Source of the DNA: Limnomonas spitsbergensis
Taxonomy: Eukaryota; Chlorophyta; Chlorophyceae; Chlamydomonadales
Assembly (NCBI GenBank): GCA_037349105.1
Contig: JAYJMM010000053.1
Span: 248,001 to 312,000, forward strand
Direction of reading: 5' to 3'
Length of the DNA: 64,000 bases
Shown: piece by piece, positions 47,701-59,235 of the stretch
Layout: the number at the start of each line of letters is the position of its first letter
Numbering within the stretch: the stretch's first letter is position 1
Notes under the pieces: generated by a model
What the model was told of the DNA's origin: nothing
Databases searched by the model: none
The model's input: the letters and a program-made list of their open reading frames with translations, nothing else
Program-made: the position numbers and the translations under genes

Positions 47701-50700
47701 TGCAAATGTTGGAGATGTTGCAGGAACAGTAGCCAGAGATTGCCAGCATAGGTCACACTTCCTAGCCTCATCTTCATGGTGTTATGGGCATGAGCTTCCT
47801 CCCGTCCCAACCCATTTGCTTTCCCACGAATCCATTTAACCTAGCATCCACGCAGCTCATGGCAGAGGATGGGAACGGAAAGATGGGGTCCGTTGGATTC
47901 AGTCCCATTCGCCTTATTGGCACCAACCGGGCATTGGGACAAAGCATACCGTTAGCTGTTTTGCCCCCTTGTGTATCCAGCCTCATTGCGTTCCCCCTAG
48001 CTCATGTGAGGTTCCGGTGGACCCTATGTGAGCAGGATGGACCCAAGTAGACTGCTGAAGAGGGCCGTCACGGGGCAGGTGGAACAGAAGAGCACCCTGC
48101 AGACCGGAAGTGGGAGGATCTCTATGAAGGGTCCGGCACCTGGGGCCAACATGGGGGGCATCATCCAGCACCAGTCGGAGAGTGGAGGGGTCAAACATCT
48201 GTCCCACAGCGGCAGCTCACAGGTCTCATGCAGCGCAGTATCACTGGAGTTGTCTCAGAGTAGGTCGACCCTGCCGATTTCGCTCGGTGATGTGATCCAG
48301 CAGGCCTCTCATGGCGGGAGAAGTCCCTTGCTCTTGGGATCAATCAGGAGTTCGGAGAGGAGCCGTCCTTTCAAGGTGAACGCCCCCCCAGAGTCCAAGC
48401 CGGGGGACATGCTGGGTCCCTTGACGCTGCTGAGGCGTAGGCGCGTTGTGCCAGAGGACGTGTCTGAGATGACACCCATGAGCGGAGTCGGCGTTGGTCT
48501 GCGAACTCTGCAGAGGCTGAAGTCCTTCAAGCAGCTAGCATCCATGGGCCAGCTGGAACAGGGTCGCGCAAGGTATGTGGTTCCGGGGGGAGGGGTGTGG
48601 ACTGTGGAGCACGGATGTGGGCGATGACTGCAACATCTTTTGCATCATTGGCCGAGTCTTGAAGATCAAATGTTCACTATAGTGTTTGTTTCTTCGCCAA
48701 TCGTTTGGTATGCACCTCACAGGTACTGCCAAGTCGGTCATCCATCTTGAGGGTGTTGTCTGAATATTCATACCTTGGTTGCAGCAGGACCACCATCATC
48801 GTTCCTAACCACCATGAGGTGTTTTTATCGCTGGGATTTCCGCATGTGCCTTTTCCTCATACGGTATCAAGTCAATTATTGTTTTATTTTCTTGCATACG
48901 TCAGAGAGTGTTCAAAATGCAACCCCCAGCTTATTCTCTGACTTCAACTTTCATGCACTGAATCTTAAAACATGTACCGCAAAAATGAAACCTAAAGCCT
49001 GTCCTTTGAATCAGTAAGCATGCACTTAAGCTTGCGCGCATCATCAATTGCCGTGTATTGCCTCTGCTGCACTTGCCTGCCCTTTTCACCTTATTCTTGG
49101 CAACTAGACCGCCCAATCGGCAATCTGAGATCCAACTTGCACCCCATGATCCACACAGGTCTCTATGGCAACTGCTGGCAGATAGTGCACATGGACCGAC
49201 GATCTCACAGGATGGACAGGAAGGCGAGGCAGCTGAGGATGACAGGGTTACCATATCGAGGTAATGCTGCGAGGGACTGAAGGGGGGGGGGGCTCTGTTG
49301 GGTTTGGAGCGGAGGCCTGCCAAATATTGGCTTTTTTGTCCGATCTTACCAAACCTACAACTTAATGTGACGTGAAATGTCAGCACAAAATATCAAGTCG
49401 TCGTTATCATAAACAAACATGTTTTGTCTGTGGGATGCATGAATGTCATGGATCAGGCCTGAGGCATGAATTGCCCCCCCCCCTGTACAGTATTGAGCAA
49501 ATCCTTCCCCGAGCATGAGACACATTGCATGTCACTGCTTGCATATTTTGATAAATTTCCCGACATCCGCTTCTATACATGAACGCACTCGTTTCAATTC
49601 TAGCCCTGAAAACTCTGCGCCATGCACAGGAATCTGAAATCCTACACCAAGCGGATCCAAGATGCTGGATCTAGTCACCATGACCTGGCCATGATCAGAA
49701 TGAGTGCCCAGGTCAGTGCTCCAAGGGATAGGGATCGGCTGCTTGCTTGACTTTTCGGTTGACAGGTTTTGAATAATATACGCACCTGCATCCAACAGAA
49801 GCAAGCTTTTCTTTATTTCTGGCTGTGAAACGGAGCAGGTGGCGGAGGAGGCGGCGGAGGCAGCGGCGCTTGTGGCCGCAGATGCGGGGCTTGAGGGCAA
49901 TGACATCAAAGATGCTGCTGAAGCAGCGGCCAACGCAGCCCATACGAGGTGATGCATGCTATGGTGTAACCAGAACACGGAAGTTTTATATTTGTTATCG
50001 ACGTGCTATTCATTCCAAGCAAAAGGGAATTTCACTGACCATAAAATTACTCCTCATAAATTGCCAATCCGGATATAATGATTTTGGGGGTGCAGTGGTA
50101 ATTAGCCCTTGATATGAACGAACCCCTGCTAGCACGAGGTTTATTTTAGGTACACTTGTTTTGCATGAAGGATCTCAGGGCATTACACATGGGCAATCCA
50201 CAACCTGCCCTGTAAACCACAGCCCATGCAGCCCTTTCGCCCATCACCACGGCCCCTGACCCACTCAATCTAACCCACCCCCCTGAAGTTCGCCCCCAAC
50301 CCCTGTGTGATGATTTCCAGAGAGATGAAGGCAGTGCAGCGCTTCACATTGACAGGGAAGAGCGGCAGCCAGGGAGATTCTTTGGTTTCAGAGCTGTTGC
50401 CGGTGCTGTTTGATGGTGCCCTGCTGGCCATCATGCTGGCCGCGATCGTGATGATGCTCCAGTACGTGTACAGGTCACAGCATGCGCTAGTGGCTGCCTC
50501 TGCAAGCTTCCGGGCCTACGATGCTGATGCGTTTGCCACAGCACGCTACTTCTTGCTGCGTAAGACAGATGCTGCTGCCTCCAATAGCAGCGACAGTAAC
50601 ATAACGGATGTGACTTCGGCCAAGATGTGTCCAGGGGACCCCCAGCGCTGGACCCTCCCGGACGACCTCTCTGGCCTGCTTGACCTAGCGCTCTTGCATG

Positions 50701-53700
50701 ATGAGCTCAAGGCCTTGTCAGATCTACAGGTATGGGATCGCAAATGTAAACAACACACACACCTGCCCATGCCAAAATTACACACCCTGAACCAGCTGAA
50801 CCCCTAACCCCGAGGTTCAGTTTTTGCTGCACCTGTCTCCCCCCCACCCGGCCCTCCCTAAACCCTAAATTCTATCCCTTCAATCTCCTCCATCAGGTGA
50901 CCTATTGGATGCTGCAGTGTGGCGTCTTCTTGGCGCTGCTTGTGCGCATTGTCGGGCTGGCCAGGGTTCAGCCCCGCATGGCCATCATACCCCTCACCCT
51001 GTATGAGGCAGCCAAGGATCTTGCGTACCTGCTGGCAGTCATGATACCGCTAGCCCTGGTGTGGGCAAGTATGGACGTTATCGTGTGTGGGAGCAGGTGC
51101 GGAAAAGGGGGGGGGGCTGGAAGTGTGAACATATTGGGAATCATACATTCTAGAAGCCTCGGACACATTGGCCAGAAAGGAATTATTCCGCATTCTGAGG
51201 CTGGTTTGGTCCGCTAAAATGAGGGGATCATACATTGCATGTTGAAGCCGAGGGGGTGCCCTGACCCCCATGATGCTTTGTCACACTGCTGTCTTGCAGG
51301 TCCAAACAGATGGCCACCATGTCCACGTCCATTTATAATGTGATCGCTGGCGCCTTAACAGAGGACCATCTGGGGGAGAGGAACCAGCTGAAGCAGGTAC
51401 GCAGTGCGCACATTGTTGTGTTAGGGGATGAGCAGGGAGACCGGGGACATTAATAATCAGGATCAGGAGGGCAGCATTGCTGTGCTGGGCCCTTTTGACC
51501 ATTGGTGTCAGGGGTTGACAGTCAAGGCATCAAGCCAAATGTCATTTCGAAAGGTCCACACAGTCCTGTCGAAGAAAGCAGAAGTTTGCATTTACTGTTC
51601 AGGAGGGAGAGTTACATGATTCAGGGCCTTGATAGTGCTAGTGGCACTGGTGGACCAAGGCAATCTCGACTGGAGAGGCTGTAATGGCTTTGGCGAAGTC
51701 GCTTTACTGATTCCGCTGGCCCTTCCCTCCCTCTGCTGCCCCCAGTGTCTGGAGGCCCTCCCCATGGGACAGCACTACCTCCTGGTGCCTACCCTGTGGG
51801 TGGGTCCGTTCCTGTTCATGATCACCGGGTCGATCATGCTCATCTCCATCCTCATCAACGCCTTCAGCCGGCTCAAGGCCACCGTCAGGGAGGTCAGTGG
51901 GAGGGGCTCTGAAGGATGTGGGGAAATGATGGGCCTTGCTTGAAACCTAGGGCTGGCATCAGCGCAGCGTGCTCAATACCTTCACTTTGAATCTGGATTC
52001 ATGCACCTTCAAATCCTACATGCAATCGTGGTAGTATCTTTCACAGCAGCGTCCGGCTTAGCTCTCCGTCAGCCATGCCCCCTGCCCACCCCTTGGCTGC
52101 CCAGCCTTTGGCTGCCCACCCCTTGATTGCCTGGCCGTTTTGATTGCTGCTGCGGGTGTTGCACATGCAGGAGGTTGGTCTTGCTGAGGAGGCGGGCACC
52201 ATGCTCAGCTGGGTAATGCAGCGCATGTTCCATGGTGCCCCAAGCAACAACAACATGCAGAAGATGATGATATTTCTCACCACTACAGCCAGGGGGCAGA
52301 GAGGAAAGTTCAACAGGCCTGCAAAGGGTGCGATGCAAAAAGTGAGTGGGGCGTGATGCCGGGCATGCGAGGTTGTAGCTTTGCTCCTATTCGTATTTGG
52401 AGTTTGGGCGCTTGGCTATGGGAGGTCGTGCATGGAAGAAACCAGTGCAGTGGAGATTAGGTTGTGTTTTGCTTGCCCCCCATACAAGTGTCGGTAATGG
52501 TGTGGGAGTTGGGACCTTTTACACCCTGATCGTGCCTGTGTGGGTGTGGGTGTGGCATGGGCATGTTCGGTAGGTCCTGAGACGAGTTTCAAAAAACCAT
52601 CATGGGACATAGGTTATGGATGTGTGTTGCCTTTTGTGCCCGATCTATCAGCCGTTGTCTAAAAATAACGTTTTATGCATCGTAACAGTCCTCGTATCTA
52701 GGGAGTTTGTAAAGCCTGTTTCGAAAGGCCAGGCTGTTTGGAACATGAGGACACAGAAGCCAGAGAAATGGATATCCGTGCCATTCTGCTTCTTGATGCT
52801 CCTTATATCCTGAGCTGCACCTGCCTCCCTCCCTCCCTGTCTTGTGCAGCTTATGATGTCATTCAGTGCGAGGAAGAGGTCAGGATCCAAGCACAAGACC
52901 GGAGAGGCATCGCACGGGCGGTCCATGACAATGATTGGAAAGCTGGGGCTGTCGGCTAAGCTGCATAATCACAGTGAAGCCAGCTCTCATGCTAGCAACT
53001 TTCCCGAGGCTGGGAGTCCGCCTTCCTGGCTACGGTCCACCCCCCTCAGGTATAGAATACATGACTGTTTTTTGAAAGGGGGGCCTGACAGCTGTTGCTG
53101 TTGGTTCAGGCCCGCAAGGCAGCTGACACATTTTGAATATGTATGTAGTTGGAGAATGCCAGCTTCACCCAGATAATTATCGAATGTAAGGGCACATTAT
53201 AAATTCACAGCATTATATACATCACAAGGCGGTAAGCTCAGGCCTTACCATTTCTGGAGAACTCTGAGGAGGTTGTTAGCCATTTGCTTGGCACATGAGG
53301 ATGTTTCAATTCATTCGGGGAGGCGGTTGCTTTGGGACTCACCTAACGAGATCAAGAGGCAGCATGGGCATGATATACATGGTTATTGCATATGGGAATG
53401 TGTTTAAGTCCAGCCATGTCATGAGCTCAGCATGTCAAAAGGTGTCAACAAGAGGTCCGAGCATTGATCAAGAAGGTCCCGACCCCTGACCTGGAACTCT
53501 CGACCCCTTCACCGATTCCTCTCCACCCCTCCCCACAGGCCGACAGCCAACGCTGCCAACATGGCCACGGACACCCCAGCAGGCATCTGCTTGTCTCCCC
53601 CAAGCTTTCAATCCGCGTCCGCTTCCTTGGCCAGCCCACTGGGGACCCCAAGAGGGGACGGACAGCGCCTAGATGCCTATGCCCACTCCGACACGCTGCC

Positions 53701-56466
53701 CAACGTACAGCATGCAGAATGCTTGCTGGGTTCAGCCAGACGGGCCTCTGGCTGTAACATGCCCATGGAGCTCAGCTGCCTGCCAGATGCTCCCCACATC
53801 AACCACATGGACAGTATGAGTTCCATGGCCCTGAGAGCAAGGCAGGAGGGGCATTCCAGCACAATTTCGCCCAGTGAAGACGCCACATTGCCTGCAACAA
53901 TGACAAGTGCGCTATCCCCATCCCCCATGCAACACCACCTCAAACCCACGACCTCAAACTCTGCACTGCTTAGAAGGCTGCACAACATCCGGCCTCCCAT
54001 TGTGGACAAGCTTGCTGCAACAGACCACAACAACTCTGCTGCGGCAACACATGCGTCCCCATCCTGGTCCGTATCAAGCCGCATGACCTCCGCCTCTTTC
54101 CTCAACTCACCTGTTGTAGCCCTCAAGCGGTCTGTGCCGTTGTGTGCATCCTCGCCCGGATTTACCATTGTTCATATAGACCAAGGCTCTCAACTAGGCA
54201 GCCACAACCCTCCGCACCGCCTGCCTGCTCTGTCGGCACTGCAGCTCCCAATGCTCCACCTACCGGGCTCACCCGATACACCCCCCAGTTGGGATGTCTT
54301 AAGCCCAGTGGACCAGCCGCATCACGGTGGTTCGCAACGCCACATGTGGACGTTCATCGTGCCCTCCACATCTGAGCCTGCGCCAGGAGATGCGGTTCAA
54401 AGGGAGGGACAGGCGGCCGCAGCTGATGGACCCATGGCCCCCCCAGGAAAGATATCACAGGGCCTCATGGACCTCATCGTGGCCCAGGTGCAGCTCCAGC
54501 TGGACCAGGCAGAGCACATGCTGAGAGATCTCAAGGTGGGGTGAAGCTTACCTGGGTTTGCTGGGTGTGGACGTCACACTTGGTGTGCATGTAATTGCGT
54601 CTAGCGTATTTACCTCTGAGCTCCCGGTGGACTGTGAAGTTGAGTGAAGTTTTTACAAGTATCGGAGCATCACATTTGTTGCATGGGACATGTGCCAATA
54701 CGAGCACGAAATGAACTGGAACAACGAGCAAAACGCCATTGATCCCCTAGGCAAGCAACCAACACACAACCACAAAGCAGTGGCATGTGAATGAACCCCA
54801 TGTGAATAATCTTCAGGGCCATTGCTTGGAATTGGGTGTTCACAACTCATGCTGGTGTAGCCAGGAAACAGTTTCCCTCAAAACATTGCCAACGGCACAT
54901 GATAGTTCTAGGATGGAGCTGTGAACTCCTCTCTCATTCACACTCCGTTCCATTATCAGCAAATTAAGGTGGTAGGTCCACTCCATGACTATTTGAACCC
55001 AGATTTCCCCCCATCGTGCGCCCCTGAAGTCCTGAACCCCTATGCAGGCCGCCATCGCGTTCAATGATGCATTGCACGCCCAAGTGGCGGTCTGGCTGCA
55101 TTCGATGGCTGCTGGCTGGAAGTGGAGGAAAGGCGGAAACGGCAGCAAAAACAGCCCGATGCCCAGTCTGTCCTCCGCCGGGGACCCCGCAGCCGGGCAG
55201 AGAACACCGCGTGCCATACTTGGCTCATTTTTTGATGACCAACTTGGCGCAAGGGCAGATGCCAGGTCCAGATTTCCCTCTCACATTGGTCCAGATGCCA
55301 GGTCCGGCCGCCGCTACCTTGGTCACATCCTTGGGCCTTCACTCATGGGCAAGCAGGTGTTGAGCCTTAGTCCAGGCTCCAAGGGCCCTAATGTTATGGC
55401 TGCTGCTGCTGGCCCAGCCCCCGCTGCTGCCGACCTCCACTGTGCTGCTGCTGCCACTGAGTTGGGCATCCACCATGCAGAAGCTTTGCCAGGTATGTTG
55501 CAGATCTTTGAAACCCCACCTTTATGACTGACACAAGAGACAGGTTGGATAGGGAGGGGACAAGCGGAATCGGGTGTGCTGCTATTGACTTGCAAGTCCG
55601 CAACGAGGAAGAAGGGGTGGCAATCAGGAGTGGGTCGCACCACACCGGTGCAGGAGTTATGAGTGTGCCAGGCTTGCAAGGTGTTGGAGATAATCCATGA
55701 TAGGGCTCCATTGAGCAATGGAGCCCTGCTTTTTTGGCAGAGCAATAATCGGTAAAGGCACATATCTTTATAATCAGGGCAGCCATGGGGACTCACAATT
55801 CCTTCAAATATTAAAACCTCCACCCTCACCCTTCACCACAACAATCAACATAACTTGTGACAAACACGAAACCAAATAATCCATGCATTTACTCCTTGGT
55901 CCTAGTTGATATGGTTTAGCTAGCTTACGCCATCTTCCGCCTCTTGCTCCCAATGAAACGTGTTGAATCAGCCTTCCATCATACTGCTACTAATTCTCAG
56001 GTTTCTGACTTGAGATGGAGTAGATGGAGAGGTCAGAGCAGTCTGAGTGATATCAGGGTTCACTGATAAATCACTTAGGTTGCTTGTCCTTTCAAGCTCC
56101 GTCTTTCTAGAGGGATTTGTTTTATACAAATCCCTGAACCCCCTATGTTCTCTCTCTCTCTTGTCTGTCTGTCCAACCTATGTTTCTTCACCTATTTGCA
56201 CATTTCCCTGGTTCATGGCTTAGGGTCCCATTTCTGAACACCCCCTCTTGAGATATAGTTTATATTGTTCGAATTTCAGCCTATCTCCGACCCTATCTGA
56301 CCCCCAATGCCCTTTTATGAACCCTGCCTGCAGACTCTCCCCACCGACATAGTGTGGCAGGCGCTGAAGCTCTGTAACCAAATGGTGTGATGGATAACAT
56401 CTACTGCAGACCGTCAATATTGCGTGGGACAAGTCTGCCCATGACGCAATGATGGCCCAGCTGTAG
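24425..56466 (+). CDS. Giant polycystin-like channel with Ser/Pro-rich stalk and Ig-like repeats
   Basis: About 3,700 aa. Order: N-terminus and Ser/Pro-rich stalk (about residues 108-735), HYR/DUF5011-type Ig-like modules, a Cys-rich ectodomain, a polycystin-like extracellular domain (PTSRLYDY, NGQPYGFFSFPLPG), TM S2 (about 2163-2185), a long loop, TM S3 to S6 (about 2815-3080), and a Ser/Pro-rich tail. Exon coordinates are given in the sub-entries. Every junction keeps phase over 42 exons to a stop at 55527, and the total is divisible by three. The family forms cation channels of cilia or plasma membrane. The stalk resembles wall glycoproteins, so I infer a wall- or matrix-tethered mechanosensor. 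Two ends are open. The ATG at 24425 shows no signal peptide, so an upstream exon is likely. The C-terminus either stops at 55527 or splices 55356 to 55418-55492, 56334-56384 and 56410-56466 (about 3,705 aa). S1 was not identified. Confidence 0.85.
24746..26630 (+). repeat. 1.9-kb pyrimidine-rich low-complexity coding tract
   Basis: Imperfect repeats of CCCTCCCCCCTCCCCACC-type words; the plus strand is nearly all C and T. All three plus frames are open across most of it because C/T triplets cannot form stops. Only the SPPP frame joins the downstream ectodomain. The opposite strand gives Gly/Glu-rich shadow frames. Confidence 0.9.
28909..28929 (+). repeat. (CTG)7 run in the acceptor tract of channel exon 5
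   Basis: Seven CTG triplets lie about 20 bases before the acceptor GATGCAG at 28942-28948. They replace the usual pyrimidine tract of that intron. Confidence 0.85.
29287..29392 (+). repeat. Two-copy duplication of a 5' splice-site segment
   Basis: The donor after channel exon 6 (G|GTGAGAAGGGGTC, cut after 29291) and the next 40 or so bases recur about 51 bases downstream, starting with GTGAGAAGGGATC near 29342. Both copies contain CTTGGGGTAATAGG and CCCGTCGGGTAAT. Confidence 0.8.
35355..35442 (+). pseudogene. Decayed or alternative duplicate of channel exon 18
   Basis: The 54 bases from 35355 match the first 54 bases of exon 18 (from 35443) at 39 positions, without gaps. They share the acceptor ACAG and translate in the same phase to LKTDILAEMTFQVEEVRT beside VKAYLLAEITAQVAEARA. 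A donor-like CAG|GTGGAG at 35390 would give an in-frame 36-nt exon. Confidence 0.6.
39199..39471 (+). repeat. 26-bp tandem repeat, 10.5 copies, in a channel-gene intron
   Basis: The unit is AGGGCAATGTGAGGGG plus TTAGCCAGTT. Ten full units run 39199-39458, with a partial eleventh to 39471. Variants are mainly AGTT/AGCT and GGGG/GAGG. It begins 47 bases after the end of exon 25 (39152). Confidence 0.95.
40165..49948 (+). other. Channel gene exons 27-35: TM segment S2 and the S2-S3 loop
   Basis: Exons 40165-40545, 40730-40805, 40969-41030, 46951-47528, 48036-48572, 49159-49260, 49630-49711, 49839-49948. The first holds the hydrophobic SDVAVIALVALFLIAWLME. The rest add roughly 600 residues rich in Ser, Gly, Pro and charge, with no recognised domain, ending in an Ala/Glu-rich helix-like stretch. 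This loop is short in animal PKD2. The intron 41031-46950 contains the 30-bp array. Confidence 0.75.
41041..46590 (+). repeat. 30-bp minisatellite, 185 units, indel-free, in a channel-gene intron
   Basis: The unit is GTTGGGTGAGGTGCTGG plus CCCTCTTATTCAT. It repeats in perfect 30-base register over 5,550 bases. Only a handful of substitutions recur: TTGGG/CTGGG, GGTGAG/GGTAAG/GGAAAG, GTGCTGG/GTGATGG, TCTTAT/TCATAT and, late in the array, GCCC/GCTC. Both strands have reading frames of nearly 1,890 codons across it (decapeptides MLGEVLALLF on plus, MNKRASTSPN on minus), which I take as by-products of the repeat. The array starts 10 bases after the exon end at 41030. Confidence 0.97.
50321..51892 (+). 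other. Channel gene exons 36-39: polycystin channel core (S3-S6)
   Basis: Exons 50321-50729, 50897-51096, 51300-51396, 51746-51892. Hydrophobic segments: FDGALLAIMLAAIVMMLQYV (S3), WMLQCGVFLALLVRIVGLA (S4, followed by RVQPRM), DLAYLLAVMIPLALVWA (S5) and PFLFMITGSIMLISILINAF (S6). The S4-S5 linker (PRMAIIPLTLYEAAKDL) has the arrangement of the polycystin family. The pore-helix region reads STSIYNVIAGALTED, without the usual Leu-Gly-Asp filter. Confidence 0.75.
52171..56466 (+). other. Channel gene exons 40-45: cytoplasmic tail and alternative C-terminus
   Basis: Exons 52171-52341, 52850-53049, 53539-54535 and 55048-55527 (stop) form one model. The tail is Ser/Pro-rich and ends in a helix-prone stretch (IVAQVQLQLDQAEHMLRDLK). 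Two further exon-like segments have good acceptors and matching phase: 56334-56384 (TLPTDIVWQALKLCNQM) and 56410-56466 (TVNIAWDKSAHDAMMAQL, then TAG). They join if exon 43 splices at 55356 (CAG|GTGTTG) to 55418 and again at 55492 (CAG|GTATGT). The 61-bp intron this needs is short for this gene. Confidence 0.6.
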
Positions 56467-57574
56467 GAAACTGCTTACCCGCCTCCTTCTTCTGAACTTC
56501 CCTCGGGGCGTTTCCGCATCCCTACACTGCGGCCACCCTTGTTTGGCCAGAGGAGTGTCCACACCTGTCAGAAGGGGGTGTTGGGCATGGCCAGGTTGGT
56601 GATCAAGGCTGGGATCCATCAGTGCTAAGTGCGACATCAGATGCCATGCTCCACCCGCCACGGCCACCTCGAGCTTGCACGGCGCTTGGCCCAGCCTTGC
56701 ACAATCAAGCAATGGCTACAGAGGCGATGGCTCTGGATCATGATGGAGCTGAGTACTCCGAGCAGCATATAGGTGGAGCTGAGGCTGCAGCGGCATCCTT
56801 TTCCTCGTCAGTCTCACCCTGGGAGGCTTGCACATTTGAAGCGTAAGATTGGCCATCGCCAGTCTAGTTACCTTGATAGGCATTTTCACGTGCAGTGGCG
56901 CCGCCATCATCAGGTCGTTCTTCACTAAAGCGCTGGATGGCTATAGAAGACTGGAGATGAGGATTCTATCAAGTCAGCCATAGTTTGTGAGGCATGGGGC
57001 AAGCAATCATAAGGCATCAGCTGTTACCTCCTCCCACTCTGCATATTGGACGGCTTATCGGGGTTAATCACGAAGGACAGGATGAGGCTTCAGCAACCGC
57101 TGCAACTGATTGGATATGTGGACGGCAAGACCTAGGCCATGTCAGGGCTTGTGACGAATTAACAAACGAAGTACTTCATCACATTTGGTGCATAAGTGGA
57201 ATGTCCTAGTTTAGCACAATTGTTTTGCTTTCTATTATTTGACATATTGACCTATTGTTTGGCTTTGCTTGACCTTAATGTTGCATATTATTTCTTAATA
57301 CATATTTGCCCCCTTGCATTTTATATCGTATGCCAGAAAGTATGCCGACTCTACACACTAAGTTATATTTTGCCTCCAATACTGTTCTCTGTCGCTTGGC
57401 AGCCTGGCTCAAAAATGCCATTGCGTGGATGACTCATTGTGTCAAGCATGTTAATCTTGGATTCATGATTCTCTTAGTGATAATGATTGTTCCCATGTGT
57501 AAGAAAGACTGAAACTGGTCTATTTATGACCCAAATCATTCCTTGAACTCCGTCACCTACTTACCGAAGTTCCG
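56467..57574. other. Region without a recognised gene, including probable channel 3' UTR
   Basis: Nothing here looks like a conserved exon. The part from about 57190 is AT-richer. A TGTAA word lies at 57498-57502, but I cannot say it is used. Confidence 0.4.
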
Positions 57575-58870
57575 CATACCCTACGGTCTAGGGCTCACGG
57601 TCTAGGGTCCCCATGCCAGTATCTAGGGTCCACGGTCTAGGGCCAACAGTTTAGGTTCCACGATCTAGGGAATAGAGCCAACGGTCTAGGTTCCTCGGTC
57701 TTCGGGCAAGGATCCAGGGTCTAGGGTCCAAAGGCTAGGGCCAACAGTTTAGGGTCCCACGTCTAGGGCCTAGGGTCCTCGGGCCAGGATCCACGGTATA
57801 GGGTCATCGGGCCACGATGCAAGGTCTAGGGTCCAGGGTCTGGGGCCAACTGTTAAGGTTCCACGGACTAGGGTCCACGGTCTAGGGTCCTTGGGCCAGG
57901 GTCTAGGGCCAACAGTTTACGGTCCACGGTCTTGGGCCCAAGGTCTAGGGTCTTCGGGCCAGGATGCATGGTCTAGGGTCTAGGGCCAACAGTGTTGGGT
58001 CCACAGTCTAAGTTCCTCGGGCCGGATCCAGGGTCGAGAGTATAGGGCCAACAGTTTAGGGTCCACGGTCTAGTGGCATCGAGCCAAGATCCATGGTACA
58101 GGGTCTAGAGCCAACAGTTTAGGGTCCATGGTCTAGGGCCCACGGTCTGGGGTCATCGGGCCAAGATCCTGGGTATAGGGTCTAGGGCCAACAGTTTAGG
58201 GTCCACGGTCTAGGGCCCACGGTCTAGGGTCCTCGGGCCAGGATCCAGGGTCCAGGGTCTAGGGCCAACAGTTTAGGGTCAACGGTCTAGGGCCCACGGT
58301 CTAGGGTTCTCGGGCCAGGATCCAGGGTCTAGGGCCAACAGTTTAGGGTCCACGGTCTAGAGTCCACGGCCTAGGGTCCTCGGTCCTCGGGCCAGGATCT
58401 AGGGTCTAGGTTTCATGGTCTAGGGCCAACAGTTTAGGGTCCACGGTATAGGGTCCTCGGGCCAGGGTCGGTGGTCCAGGGTATAAGGCCAACATTTTAG
58501 GGTTCACGGATTATGGCCCACGGTCTTGGGTTCTCGGGCCAGGATCCAGGGTCCAGGCCCTAGGGCCAATTGTGTATGGTCCACGGTCTAGGGCCCACGG
58601 TCTAGGGTCATCGGGCCAGAATCCAGGGTCTAGGGCCAACAGTTAAGGGTCCACGGTCTAGGGCACATTCTAAGTTCCTCGGTTCTGGGGCCAGGTTCCA
58701 GGGTCTAGGGCCCAGGGTCTAAGTCCAACAGTTTAGGGTCCACGGTCTAGGGCCCACGGTCTAGGGCCATCGGTACTCGGGCCATGATCCTGGGTCTAGG
58801 TTTTAAAGCCAATAGTTTAGGTTTCACAGTCTAGGACCTCGGGCAAGAATCGAGGGTCCAGGGTCTAGGG
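57575..58870 (-). repeat. Telomere-like-word satellite, left arm (TAGGG orientation)
   Basis: Irregular units of about 75-100 bases are built from TCTAGGGTCCACGG, TCTAGGGCCAACAG, TTTAGGGTCC and CGGGCCAGGATCC words. They are reverse complements of the words in the right arm (59236-64000). Copies are diverged and no coding potential was seen. Confidence 0.9.
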
Positions 58871-59235
58871 CCCTCGCCCCCCCCCCCCCAGCGCACTTTG
58901 ATCTCCTCCGCCACCAGTCCCCCCCTCCCCCCAACACACTCTGTCATCCTCCGCCACCAGTCCACCCCTCCCCCCAACGCACTACGACCTCCTCAGCCAC
59001 CAGTCTCCCCTCCCCACAACACATTTTGACATCCCCGGCCATCAGTCCCCCCCCCCTACACACTCTGAACTCTCCGCCACAAATCCCCTCTCCCACCAGC
59101 ACACTCTGAGACCCTCCGCCATCAATTCCCCCTCCCCCCAGCGCACTCTGGACTTCTCCACCACCAGTACCCCTCCTCCCAGCACACTGTGACCTCCTCT
59201 GCCACCAGCCCCCTCCCCCCACAACACACTCTAAC
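58871..59235. repeat. Spacer satellite of about 44-bp period between the two arms
   Basis: About eight degenerate copies of CACACTCTGACCTCCTCC plus GCCACCAGTCCCCCCTCCCCC-type sequence. It is unrelated to the CCCTA satellite and lies exactly where that satellite changes orientation. Confidence 0.85.

Noticed and set aside
48785..48818. Additional small exon of the channel gene (RTTIIVPNHHE).
   Set aside because: Including it puts the next exon (49159) out of phase and creates a stop. Joining 48572 directly to 49159 keeps phase.
55391..55492. ATG with a Leu-rich signal-like start (MLWLLLLAQ) as the beginning of a new gene.
   Set aside because: It overlaps channel exon 43 and the frame leads only into two short exons, which fit better as an alternative channel C-terminus.
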